A stretch of 64,000 bases of DNA from NCBI GenBank assembly GCA_025716815.1, contig JAIXMN010000002.1:682001-746000 (forward strand). The letters run 5' to 3'. Each line of letters begins with the position of its first letter. The first letter of the stretch is position 1. Below are positions 10,867-21,757 of this stretch, piece by piece. The DNA comes from Dichotomocladium elegans (lineage: Eukaryota; Mucoromycota; Mucoromycetes; Mucorales; Lichtheimiaceae). The notes below the pieces were generated by a model, which worked only from the letters and a program-made list of their open reading frames with translations, ran no database searches and was not told where the DNA came from. The translations under genes were made by a program, and so were the position numbers.

Positions 10867-11033
10867 TAACAGAAATGCACATCCAATTCTTATCAAACCG
10901 ACCTCTGAATACGCCCAATACAATTTCGTTTCTAACATCACCACGAACGGTATGTCGATTGCTGAAGTACGCTATGCGAACCGCCTAGGGCTAAAAAAAC
11001 CAAAATAAACAGTATCAATAAATGATGGAAATC

Positions 11034-11231
11034 GTCGATGAAAAGAGCATGTGACCCGCCGCTGTATTTACTGCAGCATCGTTCATCACAAAGAAATTAT
11101 GCAAGTACTCTCCGAATGCAATAACAGGATGTTTCCAAGCTCCTGTACCGATTAAAGGATCAACGAGTCGATGAAAAGAGCATATGGTCCGCCGCTGTAT
11201 CTACTGCACCATTGTTTATCACAAAGAAATT
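11034..11231 (+). repeat. pair of ~65-bp direct repeats
   Basis: 11034-11098 and 11167-11231 share GTCGATGAAAAGAGCAT...CCGCCGCTGTAT.TACTGCA.CAT and end in CACAAAGAAATT, with about 10 differences. The gap is 68 bp. Two copies separated by one unit length suggest an old local duplication. The surrounding 10.9-11.7 kb has no recognisable gene. Confidence 0.85.
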
Positions 11232-11734
11232 TCTTCTGCTCCTCCTTGATTTGCTATAAATAATGGACAACTGAAAAATCTCCTTTCTCCATCGACTTCA
11301 TCCCGACCCTCTCTTCCATGGTCTTATCCGGTATGATTATTGCAACTAACATCCACTGTCCTTTATAGATTAACCAATCGTACCCGTGCTTGATGAGCCA
11401 TGGAAGAGAGGAGTTCCTGAACACCCTTCCACTCCTTCCACTCTTTTTCGCTGCCACCGCAAGCCCCATTCCGCTCCTTCCCTCCGCCGCCGCCATTCCC
11501 TCGTTTGGCGCCCTGGCAGCCGCCGCCTGTCCCTTCTGGTGTGCTGGCTCTCTCCTCCTGTCTCTCCGTCCCGGTTATCGCCGGGACTACCCAGGATAAC
11601 TCCTGGGTCCTTCGGGGCCCTTGAGTGTAAGTTAAAGCGTATGGAGGAGTAGTGTTTTTTCTGTTTACTAACAGGTTTTAATCCATGGATGCGAAATCTC
11701 TTTACCTATTGATACGACAAATTTATATAATTCA

Positions 11735-12217
11735 ATGCGATATTTATTTTTGAAAAAAAAGTACTGCTTAGCGCTGCTCGAATGTGAATGCCCAGCTGCT
11801 TCGCTGCAGCTGATACACTCATACACTTTTCAATCGTCAATTCGAAACACCTGGCCTTATCCTGGGCGGTGTAGCGTACGTAATCTCTTTTTGTGTTCGC
11901 TTCCTTCATACGGACATCTTTATCTTTTGCCTTTTCTACCAACATCGGACAAGTAGAAGAAGCCTGACTCATAGAGACAGGGGTTTTCAAGTAATCGGTG
12001 CGGATTGCGATCGTTTCAACAATAAATTCATTCTGATCAACCATGTACTCCATGGGCTCAAGGCCACCATTCTCATCAACGACATGACTTCTAAGCTGGC
12101 AACTTGGTTTCTAACTTCCATTTCTGAAAATACGAAATTGATTTGATTGGCCAGCGACATTAATTTTGATTGGCTGCAACTTTGCTTGTTAGAAGCACTG
12201 CAGGTGCCGCCTCCCAC
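11735..12217 (-). pseudogene. transposase N-terminal (HTH) relic
   Basis: The minus strand reads KRDYVRYTAQDKARCFELTI followed by SVSAAAKQLGIHIR, a helix-turn-helix like the DNA-binding start of Tc1/IS630-type transposases. The upstream part (11987-12217) is in another frame, so at least one frameshift is present. No DDE domain follows before the frame ends at about 11706. It is in the opposite orientation to the C-terminal relic at 9445, so the two come from different copies or were rearranged. Confidence 0.5.
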
Positions 12218-13551
12218 TGTGTCTGATTGTCACTAATCCGATTTTGGTAAGGTAGACTGCGCTTTTTTTATTGTTGTAGGCTCTGTCGTGACATGCATTA
12301 TCTATTCCTGTGCAACTACAAGGGAAGATCGGATGGTTCAACATGAGAGAGTATATGGAGATGACAGAAACGCTTTCTTCACATACATTTTCAATAGAAG
12401 ATCATTATCCCAACTACTTATTATATCTGCAGAAGCCGGCAGTTGGCATTTTGTAGGCTTTACCAACATCATCTGACTGAGGTTGCGCGCCGCTCATAAT
12501 TCATGTAGAATCATCCTTCTCCTGAGTACAATTCTACAGAAAAATAGAAGGAAGGCTCTGCCATGATAGCTTATTGCCAGATACGTATGTATTCAGTGTG
12601 CCCAAAACAATCATGTTCGAAATGACAGCTTCGGTAACTGATAAAATACCAAGATCGGTATTGCAACGGATCTCTTTGCTGCCGGGCCATATCTGTTTAC
12701 TGTTGATGCTCTTCGATCGCTTTGGTCCTTCTTCCGGACTGAGTGGAGCTTCACTAGCGAGCAACGTTCTCAAAAACTTCAGTACGGATAACAGCTACTT
12801 CCCATGAACGAGGTTCTCCCTTTTCTCAAATCTGATATCCTTAAATCTGAGAACACTGTCCTTCAGCGATAATAAAACATTTGCTGGGGAGGAACGGATC
12901 ATTCCATCACCCTTCAACTTAACACACCTCTCTCTGCTTCTCGCTAGCGTTGAATTGTTATGGGAATCTCAATCGGCCATATCGTGCGATATGTTGTGCA
13001 GTTCATTGTGGATGAGAAAGATGAGTTTCACACAATCACAGGACCCTTGAGGCATTTAGAACGAGGGAAGCATGATCCTGGGATGGAATATTTCGATAAA
13101 TCAGTGGTGGGCCGCAGCGCTAACTAAATATATAATGATCTGACTCCTTCCATTCGAACCAGGGGCCCACCAGGATCATCAAACCGTGTATTGTCTGAGC
13201 AAAAAGGCGTTGCGAGCGTAGCTCTTGGGGGAGGAACAGCATACATCGCACGGGAAAGGATCGGTTTAGTCGGTTGAAAGCGATGGAAAGCCAACCAACA
13301 GACTACAACCCCACGTGGGGGAAGGGAGGGAAACGATCAGAACTTTGCCGACTTGGTTGAGTGCTTTTAGCCAAGAGCACTCCGCAGGGAAAGGGACCGC
13401 AGGCGCACGTACACTCAGAGAGACACCAAAAGCAGCAATTTGTACCGAAACAAACAAATTCGGAGTCGTCGCATGTTATTTCGCCGCTCCATCGGACGAA
13501 CGCTTCTTTCTTTTTGTCAAAAGCGCGTGCGCACACCTGGCTCAGTATAAA
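12218..13551. other. intergenic, upstream of DPP5
   Basis: Only short open frames without recognisable domains. It should include the promoter of the peptidase gene. I find no clear regulatory motif. Confidence 0.3.
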
Positions 13552-16242
13552 ATGCGCGCATTGTTGCTTGGTGCCGCCATGTTAGCTACCATGGTGAGCG
13601 GCAAGAAATTTACATCGATCGACCTCGTTACACTTCCTAGACCAGGCGCAGTTACTGCTTCTCCCAGCGGACACTTGGCTGTGTATGGCGAGTCCATTTA
13701 CCATGTTGACGAGAACAAGGTAATTCCCGAAACAACCGCATCAGCGGCGGATTTATCTTTTCCTTAACTCATTTCTCTCCCTCCCTTCTGCAGTCGACCC
13801 GAAACATTCTCCTACTCGATCTCGAGAGCTCGGAGGTCAGCTCACTGACAACTCCCTCCTTCGACGTCTCGCAAACGGAGCCTTTCTTTTTGGATGACGA
13901 TCATGTTGCTTTCTTCCAGCATACTGCGGGCGAGCCTGTGGATCAACTCTATGTGAAGAACGTCCACGATGACCAGGAGCCCTATCAGCTGACAAATTTC
14001 CCGATTGACTTCGGCTACGTCAAGTAAATGTGCATTGGCCGTACTAGATTTGTTTCACGCAACACGAAAATCTCTAATCTTTTAAATTCAGGTACAACCC
14101 CGACAAGAAGCTACTCGCCTTTGTTGCCTCTGTTTATGCCGACAAGCCGACCCTTGAAGATACCAAAAGCCGTGACAAGGAGATCAAGCAATCAAAGAAT
14201 GACACCGGACTTGTCTTTGACCAATTAATGATCAGGTTGGTTGCAAATAGGCCTGCCGTTCTAGCAACTCTGATGATTTGACCATCATTCGGTTGCAGAC
14301 ACTGGGATCAATATGTTACGGAAAAGAAGAGCAATATTTTTGTGGTGGACCTAGTCATCAAGGACGGCAAGTACCAACTGGAAGGAAGCCCACGTAATCT
14401 TTTGGCTGGCACAAACTTGGTAGGCGGTGATGGCCCAAAATCTTATTATCATCCTGGTAACTTGAATGTATCCTGTCTAGCAATGCCCGCAACTGCCTCT
14501 CGGTGATAGCTCCGAATACGACATCTCCCCCGACGGTGAGAAAATTGCGTTTCTCTCAAAAATCCAGGATAGCTCCAACGCATGGCAGACATCTAAACAT
14601 CTCTACATCGTTTCCACTGCTGGAGACGCCAAGCCTTCTGTCATTAATGGAGATATCCCAGCTACAACCTCGGCTCCGAAATACTCGCCTTCCGGGATCC
14701 TCGCCTATTTGCAGATGTACGTTCCCCAATACGAGGCGGACCGTAACCGCATTGTTCTGTATGACCACCAGACCGGTAAACGAAGAGTTCTGGCCAGCGA
14801 ATGGGACAGAAGCCCCTCTCAAATTGTCTTTTCTGCTGACTCGGAGAAGATCTTTGCTGTTGCTAATGAGTATGGGCGTACAAAGATCTTTTCCGTCGAC
14901 ATCGCAACCGAACATATAGAAACTCTAACGACCGAGCATTCCGCTTCGGGCGTCAGTGTTCTTCCATCCAATGCTCTTCTTTTTAACGTCCACTCGATGC
15001 GCTCTCCGAATGTTGCACACACTCTTGACCTTACAACCAGAAAGCTGAGATCGTACAAGCCTTCTCCTGCTCTAGCTGATGCCCTGGAAGGTCTTGAATT
15101 GGCTGTCCCTGAAGAGTTTGAGTTTGTTGGTGATCTGGATGACCCGGTTCATGGCTGGATGCTCAAGCCTGTGGATTTTGATCCTTCGAAAAAGTATCCT
15201 GTCGCCTTTTTGATCCATGGCGGCCCCCAAGGTGCCTGGAGCGATAGCTGGTGAGTAATCAAACGCGTGTAACTTGTCATTTCATCTGCTAACCGTGTGA
15301 TGATGTCCTAGGTCAACACGCTGGAATTATCAAATATACCCCGGCGCTGACTTTGTTGCGGTTGCCATCAACCCTCACGGATCCACTGGCTATGGCCAAA
15401 AGTTCTGCGACGAGATTCAATATAACTGGGGCGGGCATCCTTATCACGATCTCATGAAGGGCCTCGATTATATTTTTGATACATACGATTTCCTCGATGC
15501 TGATCGTCTTGTTGGTCTGGGCGCTTCTTATGGTGGCTATATGATCAACTGGCTTAATGGGCATACCGACCGTTTCAAGGCCTTTGTGAATCATGATGGC
15601 ATTTTTTCAAGCGTGTCATCTTATTACACTTCCGAAGAACTTTATTTCCCCGAGCGTGAGGTAAGGATGGAGGTTCATGTCCTTGGAAGAGAACACACAA
15701 CATACTGATCTTGACTCTATCGCAGTTTGGTGGTCCTCCCTTCAACCCCATTCATCGTGCAGTCTTTGAGCGCTGGTCGCCGTCGAACTTTGTCGAGAAC
15801 TGGAAGACACCTACCCTCGTTATTCACGGTAAGATTATAAAAATAAATGAGATACGTCTTATAGCCTAACTTTAAACGTAGGCGGGCGAGACTACCGTCT
15901 CCCAGACACCGAAGGCTTTGCCACGTTCACCGCCTTGCAGCGCCGTGGCGTCCCATCCCGGCTTCTCTATTTCCCTGATGAGAATCACTGGGTCTTGAAG
16001 CCTGCTAACTCGGTAAGTAAATGCGACAGGAAGTATGTACAAGTTGCTGTTTCTCATGAAAGGATTCTGTTTCCAACCAGCTCCGCTGGCACAAAGAAGG
16101 TAAAAGCAACGGTCTAATTTTTTTTTTTGCATGCACTAATCTCGTCCTTTTTGCAGTGCTTCGATGGATTAACCAATGGATTGAGAGCGAAAATATGCCC
16201 AATTTTGTTTTGCAGGAAGCGTCACTCTCGGTTGGGCTCTAG
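13552..16242 (+). CDS. DPP5: secreted prolyl-oligopeptidase family dipeptidyl peptidase (DPP5-like), 10 exons
   Basis: Serine peptidase of family S9 that releases dipeptides from peptide N-termini; fungal DPP5 is secreted. Exons: 13552-13719, 13794-14023, 14092-14235, 14299-14419, 14481-15250, 15312-15660, 15726-15828, 15882-16012, 16081-16099, 16157-16242, all GT-AG, giving 706 residues, close to fungal DPP5. A signal peptide (MRALLLGAAMLATMVSG) sets the start. Residues ~30-430 are the beta-propeller part (WD-like PSGHLAVYGES, PDGEKIAFLS). The catalytic triad is Ser550 in GASYGGYM, Asp632 in HGGRDYRLP and His664 in DENHWVLKP. The start is preceded immediately by TATAAA, which cannot serve as its TATA box at that distance. 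One exon is only 19 nt. Confidence 0.93.
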
Positions 16243-16400
16243 ACCAAGTATTTCCTAATAAATTTTTAACCCCCATGGAATCAATGGGAGGGAGTATGCG
16301 CATAAATTCTCTCTGGAAATGCCGCAATTGCGTCAAAGAGACGTTTGGGAGTGTCTCCGATTTGGGTCTGAGACAGAAGCTCCGAAATGAAAGATAATGG

Positions 16401-16408
16401 CTATATAA
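16401..16408 (+). promoter_or_regulatory. TATA box of the hydrophilic protein gene
   Basis: CTATATAA lies about 52 bp upstream of the ATG at 16460, a distance typical for a short 5' leader. It is inferred from sequence only. Confidence 0.5.
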
Positions 16409-16459
16409 TGAAGGCCACTCTCTGTCTTTCTGCCTTTTAGAAGACAAGCCTAAAACATC

Positions 16460-16888
16460 ATGGATAATAATCAACTTAATTTTTCTGGCGCTGACGTCGA
16501 TCCCGAGTTTGTCGATCAGGCGTCCCATCGAAACCCTTACTCTCGCCCAGAGGACATCCTCGCAACTGGCAGATCAAAGCAGGGAGATTACACTGGGCGC
16601 AGCTATAGGGGTCCCGACCAACCCATGGACGACAGAGATGTATACAACAACCCGAATCTAATCGACGAACAGAACGTGAGGGAGCCGAGGGGTGGCGCGT
16701 TTGGCACGACTCGCGCGGGCCACACCACAAGCGGCATCGATAGCGATTATTACCGGGGCGATAGTCAAGCTCAAAATGCGGCATCCGAGCGACGCCAATC
16801 TCTGTCAGAGAAGATTAAAGAAGGCTATGAAAGACTCACTGGACAGACTGCGGGAGACAATTCCAATCCGCCCTATGATGGCCGCTAG
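16460..16888 (+). CDS. small hydrophilic (hydrophilin-like) protein, unknown function
   Basis: A single-exon gene of 142 residues, very polar and rich in D, R, N, G, S and Q, with no signal peptide or membrane segment. The C-terminal part (SLSEKIKEGYERLTGQ, followed by a short G/N/P tail) resembles the helix plus 'LTGQ/MTG' ending of small stress-induced fungal proteins. I infer an intrinsically disordered, possibly stress- or starvation-induced role; no domain proves it. A TATA box lies 52 bp upstream and the ATG context is good. It sits between DPP5 and the anoctamin gene, on the same strand. Confidence 0.7.
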   Translation: MDNNQLNFSGADVDPEFVDQASHRNPYSRPEDILATGRSKQGDYTGRSYRGPDQPMDDRDVYNNPNLIDEQNVREPRGGAFGTTRAGHTTSGIDSDYYRGDSQAQNAASERRQSLSEKIKEGYERLTGQTAGDNSNPPYDGR

Positions 16889-17194
16889 CCCAAGTTTCTG
16901 TGTATATAATGTAGTTTTATCTTTTTCTTAAAAAGCTAACGTAAGCTCATAACACTACCCGATATTGAACCATTTGGTGACATTTGACAGGGGTGTTGCG
17001 TCCAAAAGTCTCAAAGAGGGTCACGTGTGGTGCGGAAGAGTATTGGTTGACCGATACGGATCAAAGGCCACGGTCGTCTCGTGGTCTGTGTAACACCTCA
17101 TGCAGGAGTTCCACTGATATTGTTTCCGCTTCAAATTAGTCTTTTTCTTCTTCTTTTTTATACCTTCATACTTTCTGGGCTTTTTTTTTCAGCC

Positions 17195-19862
17195 ATGGCC
17201 GAGGACATGTACACTGCCGGTCCTCAAACCTTTTCACACCTCTTCCCAGTGTCTGCAGAAGATCAGCAGACACTGACTTCGTCCTCCTCGGATGATTCAC
17301 CCCTTGTGCGCGACAATGCAGGCGTCGACTATGTCATTGTGTTTCGCTTTCCTACGAATGAGAAAGATCTAGGCCTCCAATCGCGCGTGGAGGCATCGTT
17401 GACGCGCTTGCTCAACAATCTCTCCAGAGTCGGCCTTCGATACCAAGTCAAACCTGGACGGTCAAGCAATACTCTCCTAGTGCTCGTAGGTTGTCCGCTG
17501 ACAACGCTACGTGAAGAGCTTGAGCGAGAACGGTAGGGTCCTGAGTATAAGGGCGCTTCGATGTAGTGCTCATTGTTATCCGTAGGATACGCGACTTCCT
17601 CCTCGGGATTCGTGTGCGGGGTCTCGACGACAATGACGATGACGCCGGCTTTGCAGATATTAACGACCTCACCGAGGCTGAGCGGCTTCGGATTGTCTAC
17701 GAGATTCTAACAAGTCCTGAAGCTGACGGCGGCGCCAATATCTCACCTAATGTTGATCCTTTTATCGACAGCATCATGGCACTTCACAATGACGAATTTG
17801 AGAAGGTAATGTTTGCGGTTATGGAAAACAAACGGTGCTAACCATCATTCTAGCATTTGGTCCGATCATGGTCACGCAAGTGGCTGATTAACAATGAAGA
17901 TCTCCTGCATATTCGTAATCATTTTGGCGAAAAGGCATGTGCATTGGCTTCCATACACACGTGCTTTTTGGCCATCGTTCCCATTAATGAGCAACCAAAT
18001 TTCCGATAGATTGCGTTCTATTTTGCTTTTCTACAAAACTACTTCCTATGGCTCGGAGCACCTGCTGTCCTTGGCACTTCCATCACGATCCTTGGCTTCA
18101 ATCCGCTCAGCCCCTGGTTCTCTTTGGCGATGCTCCTGTGGTCTATCATCTTCATCGAAGTGTGGAAACGGAAGGAGCAGGAGCTCGCAGTGCAGTGGAA
18201 CGTGCGCAATTGCTCTAAGCACGAGCGCAGGCGATTGGAATTCAAAGGTGAAAAGACCGCCCGGGACCAGGTGACGGGCGAAGAAGTACCGTTCCGGCCT
18301 GCGTATGAAATCTTCATGCGGCGTGCCATGTCTATCCCGGGTGTGGCCATCGGCGCTGTCCTACTGAGCGTTATTGTGGCATGTGTCTTTATTCTTCAGC
18401 TCTTTTTGCACGAGTACTATACCGGCCCATTCCATCAATACCTGGTAAGCGAAACAGTTGCGAGTAAAAAAAAAAAATGATCCAAGTAGTTTGATTCGGC
18501 TTTCCAGCATTATACTCCTACTATTGGCTACGTGTTGCTGATCCCGACCATGACCAATATCTACAGTGCATGGATGCGTATGCTCAATAATTATGAGATG
18601 CATAAGACTGAGACATCGTGGGACTACCATTACACGCAAAAGATCTTCATTGCAAATTTTCTTGTCGCTTATCTCTCATTGGTAATGATACAAATGAGCA
18701 ACGTTTGCTCCTTGCCATAATCTTGATTTTAATTGGATTGTTTCTAGTTCTTCATTGCTTGGATCTACATTCCATTCGGTGACCATGTGCTTCCCTATCT
18801 GACCGAGCTCAACGTGAGCCACTCTCACGAGAAAGTCGATTTCCAACGGTTGCGTGGTCAGCTTGTCTATTTTATCGTTACCGGACAGATAGTCGGCTTT
18901 GCGACGGAAATGCTTTTGCCATATGCCTTGAAGCTGGTTATGCCAAAAATCAAAAGCATCTTCAGCAAAAACGGGAAAACTGATGTTCGGAGCAATACAA
19001 GCGGAAACGAGCCAGACAGCAAGTTTATGGAAAAGATCTATAAAGAAGTTGACTTGCCCGAATATAACATCTATACGGACTATGTAGAAATGGTGATACA
19101 GGTACATACAGAGAGTTTTTACGACGAAAACTCGTACTTACAGTGCAGATTCTCAATTAGTATGGCTATGTGAGCATGTTCTCATCCGTGTGGCCCTTGA
19201 CAGCGCTTTGTTGCATGGTCAATGACTGGATTGAGCTACGAGGCGACGCAGTCAAAGTCTGTAGATATACTCGGTGAGTATTTCAAAACTGAAGATGAGA
19301 GCCCCCGTAATCTATATATTAATTGAACATATACACCGATGATAATCTAGACGTCCGATTCCATCTCGTGCTGAGGGTGCAGGACCATGGGTTGGAAATT
19401 TGGTAGGTAGATTATAGAGGCTTAATGAATCAGAGTGAGTTAATTGTGATCCACTAGGAAACACTGACCTGGTTATCGTCCATCACCATGGCATCCTTTT
19501 CTTATCTCTTCCATCCATCAACAAACATGCATTCGGTGTACACGCCTATCTTCACTATCCTCGCCATTCTTCTTGCCGAGCATTTGTACGTTGCACTTCG
19601 TCTTGTAGTGCGATCAACCTTAAGCCAGCTTCCGAGTTGGTCAGACATCATGATCCGGAAGGAAGAATTTGAACTCAAGAAGATTTGGCTCCACCGCATC
19701 TTGGCCAACCACAAGGCAAAGCGCGCAACTATTGACCCAGTCCCTAAAACGGACTTAACTTTGGACAAAGATGATCCGTGCGCGAATTCCCTTTGGTCCT
19801 CAGAGCTGAACCCTGACGAAGTGGGTGTCCAGCTAATCCAGAACGCATTCAAGATGAATTAA
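17195..19862 (+). CDS. anoctamin (TMEM16/Ist2-like) membrane protein, 9 exons
   Basis: Anoctamins are Ca2+-activated ion channels or lipid scramblases; fungal Ist2 tethers ER to plasma membrane. Exons: 17195-17532, 17586-17805, 17854-17934, 18010-18444, 18508-18681, 18748-19101, 19161-19273, 19351-19402, 19458-19862, giving 723 residues. The N-terminal cytosolic domain (DYVIVFRFP) leads to HFGEKIAFYFAFL at the first membrane helix. Later family landmarks are FIEVWKRKEQELAVQWNV, NYEMHKTETSWDYHYTQKIF, FVAYLSLFFIAWIYIPFGDH, YVEMVIQYGYVSMF and the C-terminal EFELKKIWLHRILANHKAKR. Intron 3 (17935-18009) begins AAG|GCATGT: a GC-AG intron, the only join that keeps the conserved GEK-IAFYF. The start at MAEDM is preferred (good ATG context, N-terminus without a signal peptide). 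Confidence 0.92.
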
Positions 19863-21734
19863 TTCATCACGTTGTACTTTTATTACGGGAGACAACAGGT
19901 CAAATGGTGTTATCAGGATGGTTCTTTTTGTTATGGTCTATTTTTTTTACAATGATTGGACAGCATCATTTGGTTAGTGAATGCTGCGTTATCTCGAACG
20001 AAAGAGACAATACGGTGTACAGATCCCCCTTCATGTCAACCATTCTGTCCATCACGATGCGCGGGAACACTCGGATTCTTAAGACAAGCGCTGTGGCATG
20101 TAAAAAAGAACTCTCGGAATGACAGCGTATGTCAAGCTGTTGTCAGAAACTTTTGTTAAGGCGGGGCCATCCGGTCACATTTTTTCTTTCTCTCTTCGAG
20201 GTGCTACTGAAAATGATCCTGCTGGTCATGGCTACATATTTGTCATGCGGGGATGATCTACAGGACGGGCTGAGTAGGGTAAATACGGTCGGAAAATGTA
20301 TAAACCAACCCCCCCCCAAGTGTTTATACAGATCCCGAGTGGGAATATTTTGAGCAATCGTTTTTGGGGTTATGATGGAATGACGCTGTATCATCCTTTA
20401 CCCGGTGGACACAGGGGGGGGGAGCGGGATATTGTTGTTGTATGACTCCCAATGATTTCACACGATCCAAATAGGCTATGTATGCGAATCGGCATTTCCG
20501 CGGTCGGTAATTCGGGGAAGCCGTTTCCCTGGGGGGGGGAGGAGGAGGTTTAGGATATCGTCGGGGATAAAACAATTAGCGATAATTCCGTCCATCAGAA
20601 GATCCCGCGCGCGCATGTTGACCATGCGTGGGTGAGTATGACAAGCCCTTTGAAGCCGGTATATCAGTAGGACGTATGTAGGTTGGTAGAGGCATCTGAA
20701 GGGATCTGAGATGTCCTTGTTCCCATGAACTCGATTCCCATGGACCCTACCAATAGACACGATGACGTAGGGTTCATCTGGCTCAAATTAACGAAACTTA
20801 GTCTTCCCGGGTGCACTTTTTTTTTTAATTCTTCGTGTGCCCTGGGATCGATTCATCATGTTTATCAGCCAAGATCCACTAGATACAAAACGCTAATGAT
20901 CATCCCGGTGGAAAGATAGTCCTGGCTTATAGCTTTGAAAATGCCGTGATCGAGAGATCTGACGGCGGATGTAAGATGGAAGCAATCCAGCACCGTCCCG
21001 ATAGGTGTGGCTTCTTTCTCACTGAGCAGACACTGATCATGCTCAACTGCTCCCGCACTCAATAGAGGTCATGCATGTTACCAAGATAACCAACCAAATC
21101 ATGTGCATTTTGGGTGGGCGCTTGCTTGTACAGGCATCGGATTCTTACCATGGTTCATTTGAATTATTGCACTAGGTGCGTGTGATTCTTGTAACATTTG
21201 TGTATCGATAAATAAACCCCTCGCACGCGACACTTGTTGACTAGGTAAGCAATGGTAATAGTTGGCTATATGGTTTTTGTGGTGGCGGTGGTACTTGGTT
21301 GTTACGAGGAGTCCGGGCGCACACGTCCTTAATATGGCTATGACCTGTCATCGGGGACAGGTGGGGATATCAGCTTGAAGGGAAAAGATTAGGCGGACCA
21401 GGGCTGTGCAAGTAACATGGGATGTTCAGCCACCTTTACGCAAAAATTATTCTGATAATAAAGGCAACGGTTCCTGTGCTCCACACACACACACACACAC
21501 ATCGTCATTGCATGCACACCAAAAAGAATGAGAGCAATGTCTATCCACTTCCGAGCTAGAGCGCGCGCGTGATTACGGATTCATGCACGCTACTTGTCAA
21601 ATGCGGGAATTTCTCTCACCCCATTTCAGAAATTGCTATTGGGTCTCTCCCCATCCCCATCCTCCTTTTCTGGTTCCCTTGTGGCAGTAAGAGCCTGGGA
21701 ATTTACACTTTTATACGAGCCCATGTTTACTAAT
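19863..21734. other. intergenic with poly-C/G runs and a (CA)n tract
   Basis: No gene seen. It contains a hairpin with a poly-C loop (20297-20330: TGTATAAAC and GTTTATACA arms around nine C), G runs at about 20412-20420 and 20531-20541, and a short (CA)n at 21482-21500. Confidence 0.4.
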
Positions 21735-21757
21735 ACACTCTTCCCCAGAAAGTAAAA

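Noticed and set aside
13315..13551. N-terminal extension of DPP5 from an upstream ATG
   Set aside because: It would bury the signal peptide MRALLLGAAMLATMVSG in the interior; the start at 13552 fits a secreted enzyme.
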